From NCBI GenBank assembly GCA_903951445.1, contig CAJBBZ010000120.1, forward strand, positions 1-64,000: a stretch of 64,000 nucleotides of DNA, read 5' to 3'. The translations under genes were made by a program, and so were the position numbers. Below are positions 16,765 through 25,940 of the stretch, piece by piece. Origin of the DNA: an uncultured beta proteobacterium. Lineage in GTDB: Bacteria > Pseudomonadota > Gammaproteobacteria > Burkholderiales > Burkholderiaceae_C. The notes beneath the pieces were generated by a model. That model was not told where the DNA came from. It searched no databases and saw only the letters and a program-made list of their open reading frames with translations. Numbering within the stretch: the stretch's first letter is position 1; every line of letters starts with the position of its first letter.

Positions 16765-18798
16765 ATGGCGCTTATCACCTTACTGGAAGCCCAACTCGCG
16801 TTTGGGCATGTACCCCTGCTAGACCACGCAGGCTTCTCACTAGAAACCCTGGAGCGCGTGGGCTTGATCGGCCGTAATGGCACCGGCAAATCCTCGCTGC
16901 TCAAAATCTTGGCTGGGCTGGAAAAACCCGATGACGGCGTGCTGCAAGTGCAAAGCCATATCCGCATCGCCTATGTCGCGCAAGAGCCGGATTTAGACGC
17001 CCAATCCAGCGTGTTTGATGCGGTGAGCGTGGGCTTGCAACGGGTGCGCGATTTGATCGACGAATACTCGCAAGGCCACGGCGACCTGGACGCGATGCAA
17101 AGCGAAATTGAGGCGCTGGACGGCTGGAACTGGGAGCAGCGCGTGGGCGAGACGCTGCACCGTTTGCATCTGGAGCCGGAGGCGATTGTCAGCACGCTCT
17201 CGGGCGGCACCAAAAAGCGGGTGGCGCTGGCGCAGGCCTTGGTAGCGCAGCCCGATGTGCTGCTGCTCGATGAGCCGACCAACCACCTGGACTTGGACAG
17301 TATTGAATGGCTGGAGGGCCTGCTGGTGGACTTTGGCGGCAGCATCATTACCGTGACGCACGACCGTTCTTTTCTGGACAATGTAGCCACGCGCATTGTG
17401 GAGTTGGATCGCGGCAAGCTCTTGTCTTATCCCGGCAATTTTGCAGCCTATCTGCTGCAAAAAGAAGAACAGTTAGCGCAAGAGGCGGTGATCAATGCGC
17501 GCGCCGACAAGCTGCTGGCGCAAGAAGAAGTATGGATACGCAAAGGCGTGGAAGCGCGCCGGACCCGGGCCACAGCACGCATCGTGCGCCTGGACAATTT
17601 GCGCGCGCAACGCGAAGCGCGGCGCGATGTGCTGGGCAGCGTAAACATGGACATCAGCAGCGGCGCAAGCAGCGGCAAGCTGGTGGCGGAGCTGACGCAT
17701 GTGTCTAAAAGCTTTGCCAATCCAAAAATGGTCCCTGATGCTGGGCAAACCAGCCTCGGCGATGGGGCAACTACGGCCATGGGACGGCACGGCGGGCGTG
17801 TGATCGTTCACGACTTCAGCGCCACGATTTTGCGCGGCGACAAGATCGGCCTGCTGGGCCCCAATGGCGCGGGTAAAACCACTTTGCTTAAATTAATTTT
17901 GGGCGAGCTCCAGCCCGATCCCGCACCTGCCAATGCACCCGCTCCTGAGCCCGGCCACAGCCCCTGGGGTACGGTGCGCCAAGGTGCGAATATTGCTGTC
18001 GCTTACTTTGACCAAATGCGCAATGCTTTGGACTTGGACGCGACGCTGGAAGACTTCATCAGCCCCGGCAGCGAATGGATTGAGATCGGCAATCGGCGCC
18101 AGCACGTGAAAAGCTATTTGGGGGATTTTTTGTTTTCGCCCGCACGTGCAAATTCGCCGGTACGGTCTTTAAGCGGTGGCGAGCGCAACCGCTTGTTGTT
18201 GGCTCGCCTGTTCGCCCGTCCGGCCAATGTGTTGGTGCTCGACGAGCCCACCAATGACTTAGACATCGACACCCTGGAGTTGCTGGAAGACCTGTTGCAA
18301 AACTACGACGGCACGGTGTTTCTGGTCAGCCACGACCGCACGTTTTTGGACAATGTGGTGACCAGCACCATCGCCTATGAAGGCCCGGGCCGTTGGCGCG
18401 AGTTTGAAGGCGGCGTACAAGATTGGTTGATTCAAAGCAAACGCTCCAATGCTATCGCCCAGTCCAAGGGACAAAAAGTCGCGCAAAGTATTAACTACGG
18501 GCGCGATGACAAACCAGCGGCCAGCGCAAAAACAACTGTCGCGCCACCACCGCCAGCCCCAGTGGCACCCGCAGCCAAAGCGCGCAAACTTAGCTACAAA
18601 GAGCAGCGCGAACTCGACGCCCTGCCCGCGCGCATCGCCGCGCTGGAGACTGAACAAGCGGGCATCAACGCGCAGCTTGCCGACGGTACGCTGTATGCCA
18701 GCGACAACGCCAAAGCCCTGCAACTGGCGCAACGCAACGCGGCGATTGACGGCGAGTTGCTGGACGCTTTAGAACGTTGGGAGCTTCTGGGCGCTTAA
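16765..18798 (+). CDS. uup: ABC-F family ATPase Uup
   Basis: This soluble tandem ABC ATPase of 677 residues has no membrane domain, so it is an ABC-F protein acting on ribosomes or branched DNA rather than a transporter. The first ATPase has Walker A GRNGTGKSS (about 36-44), signature LSGGTKKR and Walker B LLLDEPTNHLDL. The second has GPNGAGKTT, LSGGERNR and LVLDEPTNDLDI. The C-terminal coiled-coil region (KLSYKEQRELDALPARIAAL) is typical of Uup. A low-complexity insert precedes the second ATPase, and another Pro/Ala-rich stretch follows its Walker A. The ATG at 16765 puts the first ATPase at the N-terminus. The stop overlaps the convergent vapC stop. Confidence 0.93.
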   Translation: MALITLLEAQLAFGHVPLLDHAGFSLETLERVGLIGRNGTGKSSLLKILAGLEKPDDGVLQVQSHIRIAYVAQEPDLDAQSSVFDAVSVGLQRVRDLIDEYSQGHGDLDAMQSEIEALDGWNWEQRVGETLHRLHLEPEAIVSTLSGGTKKRVALAQALVAQPDVLLLDEPTNHLDLDSIEWLEGLLVDFGGSIITVTHDRSFLDNVATRIVELDRGKLLSYPGNFAAYLLQKEEQLAQEAVINARADKLLAQEEVWIRKGVEARRTRATARIVRLDNLRAQREARRDVLGSVNMDISSGASSGKLVAELTHVSKSFANPKMVPDAGQTSLGDGATTAMGRHGGRVIVHDFSATILRGDKIGLLGPNGAGKTTLLKLILGELQPDPAPANAPAPEPGHSPWGTVRQGANIAVAYFDQMRNALDLDATLEDFISPGSEWIEIGNRRQHVKSYLGDFLFSPARANSPVRSLSGGERNRLLLARLFARPANVLVLDEPTNDLDIDTLELLEDLLQNYDGTVFLVSHDRTFLDNVVTSTIAYEGPGRWREFEGGVQDWLIQSKRSNAIAQSKGQKVAQSINYGRDDKPAASAKTTVAPPPPAPVAPAAKARKLSYKEQRELDALPARIAALETEQAGINAQLADGTLYASDNAKALQLAQRNAAIDGELLDALERWELLGA

Positions 18799-19262
18799 GG
18801 CGCTACCAGCGGCAAAGTGGGGAAGTAGTTGCGGTAGCGCGCCGCATCCCTTGTGAGCAATTGCATTTGCCCGACCAACGCATGCGCGCCGATGTAGAAA
18901 TCGGGCATGGGTGAAGTCTTGCTGCCTTGCGCTTGGCGGTACACCTTGAAGGCTTGCCCGGCCAGAAACGCGGCGTCCCAGGGCAAAGCTTCGCGCACCA
19001 AGGGCAAGCCGGCGAGCGCGGCTTCCAGATCGCTGGCGCGTTCAAAGCGGGGGCTAATTTCGGCCAGGATTAAGGGGTTGATCACCAGGGGCGCTATCGC
19101 AGCGCAGGCTTCGAGTTGGTCTAAAGACCAGGTGGCCCACTGCGGGTCGTCGGCCAGCACGTCGATGAGCACGCAGCTATCGACCAGCGTGGCGCGGGGC
19201 AAGGCCTGCACCAAGTAACGTGCGTTTGGCTCGGCGGCGATGTGCGGTGACGGCGCGGACAT
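18795..19262 (-). CDS. vapC: VapC-family PIN-domain toxin
   Basis: The 155-residue protein is a PIN-domain endoribonuclease. The acidic residues of the domain appear as LVDSCVLIDVLADD (Asp near 28 and 34), LAEISPRFE in the middle, and MPDFYIGAHAL plus LLTRDAARYRNYFP at the C-terminus. VapC toxins usually cut tRNA or rRNA; the target is unknown here. It follows the AbrB-type antitoxin gene by two bases in the same operon. It has about 25 more residues at the N-terminus than many VapC proteins, so a later start is possible. Its end overlaps the end of uup by four bases, tail to tail. Confidence 0.9.
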   Translation of the reverse strand: MSAPSPHIAAEPNARYLVQALPRATLVDSCVLIDVLADDPQWATWSLDQLEACAAIAPLVINPLILAEISPRFERASDLEAALAGLPLVREALPWDAAFLAGQAFKVYRQAQGSKTSPMPDFYIGAHALVGQMQLLTRDAARYRNYFPTLPLVAP

Positions 19263-19264
19263 GC

Positions 19265-19504
19265 TCAGCCGCGCAAAAAGGCCATGAATTCGTCGGTGCC
19301 CATGTGCTTGAACTGCGTGGCGTTGGCGCTGCCGCGTACCCGTGCAAAAGCGGCGCGTACCGAGCTGGCGGGGCGCGCTACCGCGCGGATCAGCACTTCG
19401 CCGTTGTCGCGCACTTCAAACTCAACTTCACTGTGGGGGTGCAAGCCGGCTTTTTCACGCACCGCCTGCGGAATCGTGACCTGCCCTTTGCTCGTAATTT
19501 TCAT
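19265..19504 (-). CDS. vapB: AbrB/MazE-type antitoxin VapB
   Basis: The 79-residue protein begins MKITSKGQVTIPQAVREKAG, the textbook swapped-hairpin AbrB DNA-binding fold. A short C-terminal tail (ATQFKHMGTDEFMAFLRG) would wrap the VapC active site. It neutralises VapC and represses its own promoter in known systems. I chose the ATG at 19504, preceded by AAGGA, over a TTG two codons earlier. An 8-base inverted repeat lies just upstream (19513-19530). Confidence 0.92.
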   Translation of the reverse strand: MKITSKGQVTIPQAVREKAGLHPHSEVEFEVRDNGEVLIRAVARPASSVRAAFARVRGSANATQFKHMGTDEFMAFLRG

Positions 19505-19512
19505 GCTCAATC

Positions 19513-19530
19513 CTTACTTTTTAAAGTAAG
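19513..19530 (-). promoter_or_regulatory. Probable VapBC operator dyad
   Basis: The arms CTTACTTT (19513-19520) and AAAGTAAG (19523-19530) are exact reverse complements separated by two T bases, immediately upstream of vapB. Swapped-hairpin antitoxins bind such short palindromes, so this is the likely autoregulatory site. Part of it also supplies the AAGGA ribosome-binding site of vapB. Confidence 0.6.
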
Positions 19531-19534
19531 AATC

Positions 19535-20788
19535 TTACCCAACAACCCCCTGCGAGCGCAAGTGGGCGATAGCAGCGGCGTCCAGGCCCCACTCGCGCAG
19601 CAGCTCGTCAGTATGTTCGCCCAGGGCTGGCGGCGCGCGGTGCAACACCGGCGGGTTGTCGGCTAGGCGCAGGGGGCTGGCGACCGAGCTAATGGAAGCT
19701 ATGGCAGTGGCGGCTTGGACGGCATCGCTGGTGGGCTGCGTGACAGCCAGGCCACGGGCCTGCACCTGGGCGTCGGCAAAGGCCTCGGCCACCGAGTTGA
19801 TGGGGCCACAGGGTACGGCGTGGTGCTCCAGGTCGGCAATCCATTGCGCGGTAGTGCGGGTACGGGTGACGGCCTGCATCATGGGTTCCAGCGTTTCACG
19901 GTGTCGCACGCGTTCAATGTTGGTGTGAAAGCGCGGGTCGGCAGCCCATTCGGGGTGACCGGCGACGGTACAAAAGCGCGCAAACTGGCCGTCGTTACCA
20001 ATGGCCAAAAGCATGGCGCTGTCGTGGGTTTCAAAATCGCGGTATGGCACAAGGCTAGGGTGGCTGTTGCCTTGGCGCTTGGGCGATTGGCCTGTGTTCA
20101 AAAAGCCCGCCGCTTGGTTGGCCAAAATGGCCATGCCCACATCGAGCAAACTCATATCAATATGCTGGCCTTGCCCGGTGCGATGGCGCACCTCAATGGC
20201 CGCCAAGATGGCGCCAAATGCATAGACGCCAGTGAACACATCGGTAAGCGCCACGCCCACGCGCTGCGGTGTACCGCCGGGCGTGCCCTCGGGTTTGCCA
20301 GTGATGCTCATCATGCCGCTCATGGCCTGGATCATCAGGTCATAACCGGCGCGCTCGGCGTAGGGGCCTGTTTGGCCGAAACCGGTGATGGAGCAATACA
20401 CCAAGCGCGGATTGAGCGCCTTCACGCTGGCGTAGTCCAGGCCGTAATGCGCCAGACCACCGACCTTGAAGTTTTCCACCAGGATGTCGCATTGCAGTGC
20501 CAGTTGTTTGATCAGAGCCTGACCTTCGGGCTTGGCAATGTCAATCGCGATCGAACGTTTATTGCGGTTGCAGGCGGTGAAATAGCTGGCGTGCGCGGTG
20601 TCCTGACCTTGCGCATCTTGCATAAAGGGCGGGCCCCAATGGCGCGTGTCGTCACCCTCGCCGGGCTTTTCGATTTTGATGACATCGGCACCCATGTCGG
20701 CCAGCATCTGCGTACACCAGGGGCCGGCGAGCACCCGCGAGAGGTCGAGGACTTTGAGGTGGGCGAGGGCGGGGGTGGTTTGGGGCAT
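19535..20788 (-). CDS. CaiB/BaiF-family (class III) CoA-transferase
   Basis: The 417-residue protein matches family III CoA-transferases, which move CoA between acyl acids through an aspartyl-CoA intermediate. Visible signatures are VLDLSRVLAGPWCTQMLADM (13-32), GADVIKIEKPGEGDDTRHWG, NRNKRSIAIDI and the catalytic-aspartate motif GYDLMIQAMSG. Later, SHPSLVPYRDF and GPINSVAEAFAD are typical. The acyl substrate cannot be read from sequence. It lies just beyond the vapBC module, on the same strand as the acyl-CoA gene run that begins at liuR, so a role in fatty or organic acid use is likely. Confidence 0.92.
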   Translation of the reverse strand: MPQTTPALAHLKVLDLSRVLAGPWCTQMLADMGADVIKIEKPGEGDDTRHWGPPFMQDAQGQDTAHASYFTACNRNKRSIAIDIAKPEGQALIKQLALQCDILVENFKVGGLAHYGLDYASVKALNPRLVYCSITGFGQTGPYAERAGYDLMIQAMSGMMSITGKPEGTPGGTPQRVGVALTDVFTGVYAFGAILAAIEVRHRTGQGQHIDMSLLDVGMAILANQAAGFLNTGQSPKRQGNSHPSLVPYRDFETHDSAMLLAIGNDGQFARFCTVAGHPEWAADPRFHTNIERVRHRETLEPMMQAVTRTRTTAQWIADLEHHAVPCGPINSVAEAFADAQVQARGLAVTQPTSDAVQAATAIASISSVASPLRLADNPPVLHRAPPALGEHTDELLREWGLDAAAIAHLRSQGVVG

Positions 20789-20887
20789 GGTGGGGGCTTT
20801 AGGTCTGCATTTGGGATTGCGCTAGCCTAACGCCTAGCGCGGCGAACTGCTTTGCGCTACATCGAAATCGATACAAGGCCCGAGGCC

Positions 20888-21313
20888 TCAAGCCAGCTGC
20901 ACCCCATCCACATACCACCAGCGCCCGTCTTGCAGCACAAAGCGGCTGCGCTCGTGCAGTCGCCAGGCGCTGGCGCCTTGCGGTTTGAAGCGGGCGATAA
21001 ATTCCACTTCGGCGTCGGTTGGGCTGCTGACTAGCGCTTTGCATACCTCCAAACCCAGCCACTTGCCCGTAGTGTCAAAGCCGACGTGCGCCGGGCGGGT
21101 GCTGGCGTGCCAGGTGCCCAGCAAATAGGCTTCGCGCTGCAAGACAAAAGCGCTGTAGCGCGAGCGCATCAGGGTTTGGGCATCAGGTGCGGGCGTTTCA
21201 CCTTCGAGATACTGCCCGCAACACGCGGAAAACCGCAGCGGCTTTGCGCTTGTGCCAGCCCTCGCACAGGGGCAGGGCAGGTCGCCTTGCAAAGCCAGCG
21301 GGCCCTGGCTCAT
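20888..21313 (-). CDS. ychJ: YchJ-family protein
   Basis: The 141-residue protein matches the YchJ/UPF0225 family. It has an N-terminal Cys-rich segment (CPC at about 14-16 and FSACCGQYLEG near 28-38) that may bind zinc, then a cystatin-like fold with the conserved LMRSRYSAFVLQREAYLLGT WH region and the C-terminal GRWWYVDG. The function is not established; the family often includes SEC-C zinc-binding motifs. Its start overlaps the rhodanese stop by four bases (ATGA at 21310-21313), so the two are translationally coupled. Confidence 0.88.
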   Translation of the reverse strand: MSQGPLALQGDLPCPCARAGTSAKPLRFSACCGQYLEGETPAPDAQTLMRSRYSAFVLQREAYLLGTWHASTRPAHVGFDTTGKWLGLEVCKALVSSPTDAEVEFIARFKPQGASAWRLHERSRFVLQDGRWWYVDGVQLA

Positions 21314-21741
21314 CCGCCTTTGGCGGCTTTAGCTTGCGCTTTGTGCGCTTCCCAGCTTTGCACCGGCGCACCGTCTTTGACCCAAGCAGCAAAGCCACCG
21401 TCGACATGGGCCACATTCGTCATGCCCATTTCTTGCAAGGCTTTGGTGGCCAATGCACTGCGCCAGCTGGCGGCGCAAAACAGCACGTATTCTTTGGCCT
21501 CGTCGCCAAACACCGGTTTGAAGTAGGGCGAGGCCGGGTCCACCCAAAATTCCAGCATGCCGCGCGGCGCGAGCACCGCGCCTTCGATGGTGCCTTCGCG
21601 CTCGGCTTCGCGGATATCGCGGATGTCCACCAATTGCATACGCCCGTCGGCCAGGCGCTCGCGCACTTGCGTCACTGAATAGGTGGTGATGCAGGCGTTG
21701 GCCTCATCGACGAGTTGGCGGAATCCTTTGGTAATCGGCAT
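21310..21741 (-). CDS. Rhodanese-like sulfurtransferase domain protein
   Basis: This is a single rhodanese domain of 143 residues. The catalytic cysteine is in the loop LFCAASWRSA (around residue 92), preceded by VDIRDIREAEREGTIEGAV and followed by VAHVDGGFAAWVKDG, a usual C-terminal signature. Single-domain rhodaneses transfer sulfane sulfur to cyanide or protein partners; the partner is unknown. The ATG at 21741 has GGAG upstream, and the longer open frame to 21840 runs into the preceding gene. It lies downstream of the acyl-CoA dehydrogenase, with about 20 bases between them. Confidence 0.9.
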   Translation of the reverse strand: MPITKGFRQLVDEANACITTYSVTQVRERLADGRMQLVDIRDIREAEREGTIEGAVLAPRGMLEFWVDPASPYFKPVFGDEAKEYVLFCAASWRSALATKALQEMGMTNVAHVDGGFAAWVKDGAPVQSWEAHKAQAKAAKGG

Positions 21742-21763
21742 GCTGTCTCCTTGTGTTGTGGGT

Positions 21764-22894
21764 TCACGCCAGGGCGCGTTGGATGATGATTTTTTGCACG
21801 TCGCTGGTGCCTTCGTATATCTGGCAGACGCGCACATCACGATAAATGCGCTCCACCGGGAAGTCGCTCACATAGCCATAGCCGCCCAGGGTTTGGATGG
21901 CTACGGTACATACTTTTTCAGCCATCTCGCTGGCAAACAGTTTGGCCATGGCCGCTTCTTTCAGGCAAGGCCGGCCGGCATCGCGCAAGGCCGCTGCATG
22001 CCAGATCAATTGGCGCGCTGCCTCTAACTGCGTTGCACACTCCGCCAGCCGAAAGCCCACCGCCTGGTGGTTAAAGATGGGCGCACCAAAACTCTGTCGG
22101 TCTTTGGAATAAGCGAGTGCGACTTCAAACGCGCTGCGCGCCATGCCCACGCTTTGCGCGGCGATGCCGATGCGCCCGCCCTCAAGACCACCCAAAGCGA
22201 TGCCATAGCCCTCGCCCTCTTTACCGATCAGGTTGTCTGCCGAAATGCGGCAGTTATCAAAATTGATTTGCGCGGTGTCGCTGCTGTGCTGGCCCAGCTT
22301 GTCCTCCAGCCGTGCGACCACATAGCCCGGCGCCTTTGTGGGCACCAAAAACGCGCTCATGCCTTTTTTACCCGCGCCTTTGTCGGTGACGGCAACCACG
22401 ATCGCCACATCGGCATTTTTGCCGCTGGTGATGAATTGCTTCACGCCATTGAGCACGTATTCATCGCCTTCACGTACCGCCGTAGTGCGCAGGCTAGAGG
22501 CGTCCGAACCCACATGCGGCTCGGTCAGGCAAAACGCGCCCAGCATCTCGCCTTGTGCCAAGGACGTCAGCCACTGTTTTTTCTGCGCCGCATTGCCATA
22601 GCGCATCAAGATGGCATTGACCGGGCAATTGGTCACGCTAATGACCGTACTCGTGCCGCCATCGCCAGCGGCGATCTCTTCCAATACCAAAGCCAGCGTC
22701 AGGTAATCGAGCTGCACGCCGCCGTATTCCTCGGGCACGCAAATGCCATACGCGCCCAGCGCCGCCAGGCCCTTGTGTGCCTCTTTGGGGAACAGGTGTT
22801 CCTTGTCCCAGCGGGCGGCATGCGGCCACAGTTCTTTCTGCGCAAATTCGCGCACCGCGTCGCGGATGGCTTCTTGGTCGGGGGTGAGCAGCAT
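21764..22894 (-). CDS. Acyl-CoA dehydrogenase
   Basis: The 376-residue FAD enzyme introduces the alpha,beta double bond in an acyl-CoA. Family signatures are LTEPHVGSDASSLRTTA (FAD/substrate loop), the central YSKDRQSFGAPIFNHQAVGF, and the C-terminal GGYGYVSDFPVERIYRD followed by YEGTSDVQKIIIQ, whose Glu is the probable catalytic base. This looks like the short-chain or short/branched type. The ATG at 22894 gives MLLTPDQEAIRDAVREF, a standard N-terminus; the open frame extends upstream only as a shadow of the thiolase gene. It sits eight bases downstream of the thiolase stop in one transcription unit. Confidence 0.93.
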   Translation of the reverse strand: MLLTPDQEAIRDAVREFAQKELWPHAARWDKEHLFPKEAHKGLAALGAYGICVPEEYGGVQLDYLTLALVLEEIAAGDGGTSTVISVTNCPVNAILMRYGNAAQKKQWLTSLAQGEMLGAFCLTEPHVGSDASSLRTTAVREGDEYVLNGVKQFITSGKNADVAIVVAVTDKGAGKKGMSAFLVPTKAPGYVVARLEDKLGQHSSDTAQINFDNCRISADNLIGKEGEGYGIALGGLEGGRIGIAAQSVGMARSAFEVALAYSKDRQSFGAPIFNHQAVGFRLAECATQLEAARQLIWHAAALRDAGRPCLKEAAMAKLFASEMAEKVCTVAIQTLGGYGYVSDFPVERIYRDVRVCQIYEGTSDVQKIIIQRALA

Positions 22895-22902
22895 GGCGAG
22901 CT

Positions 22903-24084
22903 TTAAAGCATTTCCACGGCAACCGCAGTCGCCTCGCCGCCACCAATACACAGCGTCGCCAGCCCGCGCTTCAAGCCCCGCGCTTTCAGCGCATGCAATA
23001 GCGTGACCATGATGCGCGCACCAGACGCGCCAATCGGGTGGCCCAAGGCGCAGGCGCCGCCGTTGACGTTGACTTTTTCGTGCGCGATGCCCAGCTCTTT
23101 CACCAGCGCCATGGGCACGACGGCAAAGGCTTCGTTGACTTCCCACAAGTCCACATCGCCCACGGCCCAGCCGGCTTTGGCCAAGGCTTTCTGCGTTGCA
23201 CCTACAGGTGCAGTGGCAAACCATTCTGGCGCTTGCGCGTGGGTGGCGTGGCTGACGATGCGGGCCAGGGGTTTACAGCCCAATTGCGCTGCGGTGCTGG
23301 CGCGCATCAAGACCATGGCGGCTGCGCCGTCGTTGATCGACGAGCTGGACGCGGCGGTAATCGTGCCGTCTTTTTTGAACGCGGGCTTGAGGCCGGGGAT
23401 TTTGTCGAGCTTAATCTTGCCCGGGCCTTCGTCCATGCTCACCACGCGCTCGCCGCTGCGGTCTTTGACGGTGACGGGTGTGATTTCGGTAGCAAAAGCG
23501 CCGCTGGCAATGGCTGCTTGCGCGCGCTGCACACTGGCGGTGGCAAATGCGTCTTGCTCGGCGCGGGTGAAGCTGTATTTGGCGGCGCAGTCTTCGCCGA
23601 AGGTGCCCATGCTGCGGCCTGCTTCGTAGGCGTCTTCCAGGCCGTCAAGCATCATGTGGTCATAGACCTTGTCGTGGCCCATGCGGTAACCGCCTCGGCC
23701 TTTGAGCAAGAGATAAGGCGCATTGGTCATGCTCTCCATGCCGCCAGCCACCAGCACGTCCTGGCTGTGCGCGGCCAGCATATCGTGCGCAAACATAGCA
23801 GCGCGCATGCCCGAGCCGCACATTTTGGACAGCGTTACTGCGCCCGCACTTTGCGGCAAGCCGCCTTTAAAGGCCGCCTGGCGCGCAGGGGCCTGACCTT
23901 GGCCGGCCATCAGGCAGTTGCCGAACAAAACCTCACCCACCGCATCGGGCGCAATCCCTGCGCGCTCCACGGCAGCGCGGATCGCGGCGCCACCCAGATC
24001 ATGCGCGGCGAGACTAGAAAAATCGCCCTGAAAACTCCCCATGGGAGTACGGGCGGCGCTAACAATCACGATGGGGTCTTGCAT
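22903..24084 (-). CDS. Acetyl-CoA C-acetyltransferase (thiolase)
   Basis: The 393-residue thiolase has the nucleophilic Cys89 in TLSKMCGSGMRA, the GGMESMTNAPYLL motif, the NGGACALGHPIGASGAR histidine motif and the C-terminal CIGGGEATAVAVE with the second cysteine. It either condenses two acetyl-CoA (toward PHA or ketone-body metabolism) or cleaves acetoacetyl-CoA made during leucine catabolism. The ATG at 24084 is preceded by GAGGAG at good spacing. The gene lies between aceK and the acyl-CoA dehydrogenase on the same strand. The direction of the reaction in the cell cannot be deduced. Confidence 0.93.
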   Translation of the reverse strand: MQDPIVIVSAARTPMGSFQGDFSSLAAHDLGGAAIRAAVERAGIAPDAVGEVLFGNCLMAGQGQAPARQAAFKGGLPQSAGAVTLSKMCGSGMRAAMFAHDMLAAHSQDVLVAGGMESMTNAPYLLLKGRGGYRMGHDKVYDHMMLDGLEDAYEAGRSMGTFGEDCAAKYSFTRAEQDAFATASVQRAQAAIASGAFATEITPVTVKDRSGERVVSMDEGPGKIKLDKIPGLKPAFKKDGTITAASSSSINDGAAAMVLMRASTAAQLGCKPLARIVSHATHAQAPEWFATAPVGATQKALAKAGWAVGDVDLWEVNEAFAVVPMALVKELGIAHEKVNVNGGACALGHPIGASGARIMVTLLHALKARGLKRGLATLCIGGGEATAVAVEML

Positions 24085-24113
24085 GGTGGGGCTCCTCAAA
24101 TTAGCAGGGTTCA

Positions 24114-25928
24114 TCAATCGGTTTCAAAACGTTTTTCCCGGTCATAGGGAAATACGTCGTGCACATAGCCTTGGGCGATGCGATCTTTGTGGCCTTGCCA
24201 AAAGTCCGCGTCCAGCAAGTCAGCATGGTGCTCCATAAACACTTTGCGCACGGCCGGGTTACCCAGCAAAAACGGGGTAAAAGTTTCCGGGAAGACGTCT
24301 TTGGGGCCTACGCTGTACCAAGTCTCGCCGGACATTTCTTCCTCTTCATTGCGCGGCGCGGGCACACGGCGGAAATTGCAATCGGTGATGTACTCGATTT
24401 CGTCGTAGTCATAAAACACCACCTTGCCATGGCGCGTGATACCGAAGTTTTTCCACAACATATCACCGGGGAAAATATTAGCAGCTACCAGGTCTTTGAT
24501 GGCGTTGCCGTACTCCACCACGCCGCGCGCAATCTGCCCGCGTGCGCGCTCAGCGTTGGGCGAGGTATTGGATGCATCGGCACCACCGGCATCAAAGGCT
24601 TCCTGCAAATAGATGTTGAGCGGAATCATGCGCCGCTCGATGTAAACATGCTTGATGATGACTTCCTGGGTGCCATCGCTGCGGGTATTTATTTGCAATT
24701 GGCTGGGCGCAAATTTTTCGATCTCGGCCAGCAACTCCAGCTCAAAACGATCCAAGGGAAAGCCCACACCGCTGTATTCCAGCGTGTCGGCCATACGCCC
24801 GACCCGATCGTGTTGCTTGACCAGCAAATATTTGCCTTTGATTTGCTCGCGCGAGGTGTCTTTGGGCGGCGGATAAAAGTCTTTGATCACTTTGAACACA
24901 TAGGGGAAGCTAGGCTGGTCAAACACCAGCATCACCATGCCTTTGATGCCGGGCGCGATGCGGAATTTATCGGTGGAGTGGCGCAGGTGGTGCAAAAAGT
25001 CGCGGTAAAAAAGCGTCTTGCCTTGTTTGGCCAGGCCCAAGGCGTTGTAGATTTCATTGCGCGGCTTACGCGGCATTAAGCTGCGCAAAAATTGCACATA
25101 GGCCGAGGGCACTTCCATGTCCACCATAAAGTAAGCGCGCGCAAAGCTAAACAGCATCAACAAATCGTCTTCGCCAAACAAAGCCGCGTCGATACGCAGC
25201 AGCCCGGTTTTGCCATGCAACACCGGCAGCGCAAAACCCAGCTCCTGAAAACCATTGATCAGCTTGCCGACGATATAGCAACCCTTGTTACGAAAGAACA
25301 AGCCCGTCAGCACCTGCACTTGGAAGTTAGCGCGCAAAGCAAAGTCGCCTAGTTGCTCGCGCATCACTTGCGCTACCAGTGCCGTGTCGCGCTCCAAATC
25401 TTCAAAGCCCAGGCGCAGGTCAAAGTCCTGCACCATGCGCAGCGCCGTGGCTTGCATAGTTTCGCGGGTGGGGTAATAGGCGCGATAGGTGGGCCGCGCA
25501 TCCGCCTCACTGTTTTCTATGTATTCGGTGCTAACCGCAGGGCGCACAAAAATAAAGTCATTCTGAAAATAACTGCGGTGCAAAATTTTCGTGGTGACCG
25601 AGTTAAAAAACGTTTCGGCCAACTCGGGTTGGTGGTGGTCCACCAGCAGGCCGATGTAAAGCAGCTTCACTTGCTGCCAGACTTCCATGGGCTGCTCACC
25701 GGCCTTGAACTCGCGCTCTAGCCGGTTGGAGCATTCCAGCACGCGCAAGTCATAAAACTCGATGCGCTCGCGCTGCGCGCGCTGCTGGCCGTGCCAGTCG
25801 GCAGTTTCAAAGCGGTGTTTGGCGCGCGCGGACTCGGTGCGAAACAAGCGGTAGTGGCGGTTAAAGCCGTCCATCATCGCTTTGGCGATGTCAAAGGCCA
25901 GCGGCGAGTCCAGGCGGGTGGGAAACAT
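24114..25928 (-). CDS. aceK: Isocitrate dehydrogenase kinase/phosphatase
   Basis: AceK phosphorylates isocitrate dehydrogenase to divert isocitrate into the glyoxylate shunt on acetate or fatty acids, and removes the phosphate again. The 604-residue length is normal. Recognisable stretches are the ATP-site regions [20 protein letters not shown] and [20 protein letters not shown], and the kinase core [20 protein letters not shown] followed by YDYDEIEY. The usual partners aceA and aceB are not in the window. Its position within a run of acyl-CoA genes fits growth on substrates that yield acetyl-CoA. Confidence 0.96.
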   Translation of the reverse strand: MFPTRLDSPLAFDIAKAMMDGFNRHYRLFRTESARAKHRFETADWHGQQRAQRERIEFYDLRVLECSNRLEREFKAGEQPMEVWQQVKLLYIGLLVDHHQPELAETFFNSVTTKILHRSYFQNDFIFVRPAVSTEYIENSEADARPTYRAYYPTRETMQATALRMVQDFDLRLGFEDLERDTALVAQVMREQLGDFALRANFQVQVLTGLFFRNKGCYIVGKLINGFQELGFALPVLHGKTGLLRIDAALFGEDDLLMLFSFARAYFMVDMEVPSAYVQFLRSLMPRKPRNEIYNALGLAKQGKTLFYRDFLHHLRHSTDKFRIAPGIKGMVMLVFDQPSFPYVFKVIKDFYPPPKDTSREQIKGKYLLVKQHDRVGRMADTLEYSGVGFPLDRFELELLAEIEKFAPSQLQINTRSDGTQEVIIKHVYIERRMIPLNIYLQEAFDAGGADASNTSPNAERARGQIARGVVEYGNAIKDLVAANIFPGDMLWKNFGITRHGKVVFYDYDEIEYITDCNFRRVPAPRNEEEEMSGETWYSVGPKDVFPETFTPFLLGNPAVRKVFMEHHADLLDADFWQGHKDRIAQGYVHDVFPYDREKRFETD

Positions 25929-25940
25929 GGCAGGGCCTGA

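Noticed and set aside
19715-20830. Long plus-strand open frame (371 codons) opposite the CoA-transferase
   Set aside because: The composition is typical of an antisense shadow in GC-rich DNA, and the minus strand encodes a clear CoA-transferase.
23038-24147. Plus-strand open frame of 369 codons
   Set aside because: It lies entirely opposite the thiolase gene, which has all catalytic motifs.
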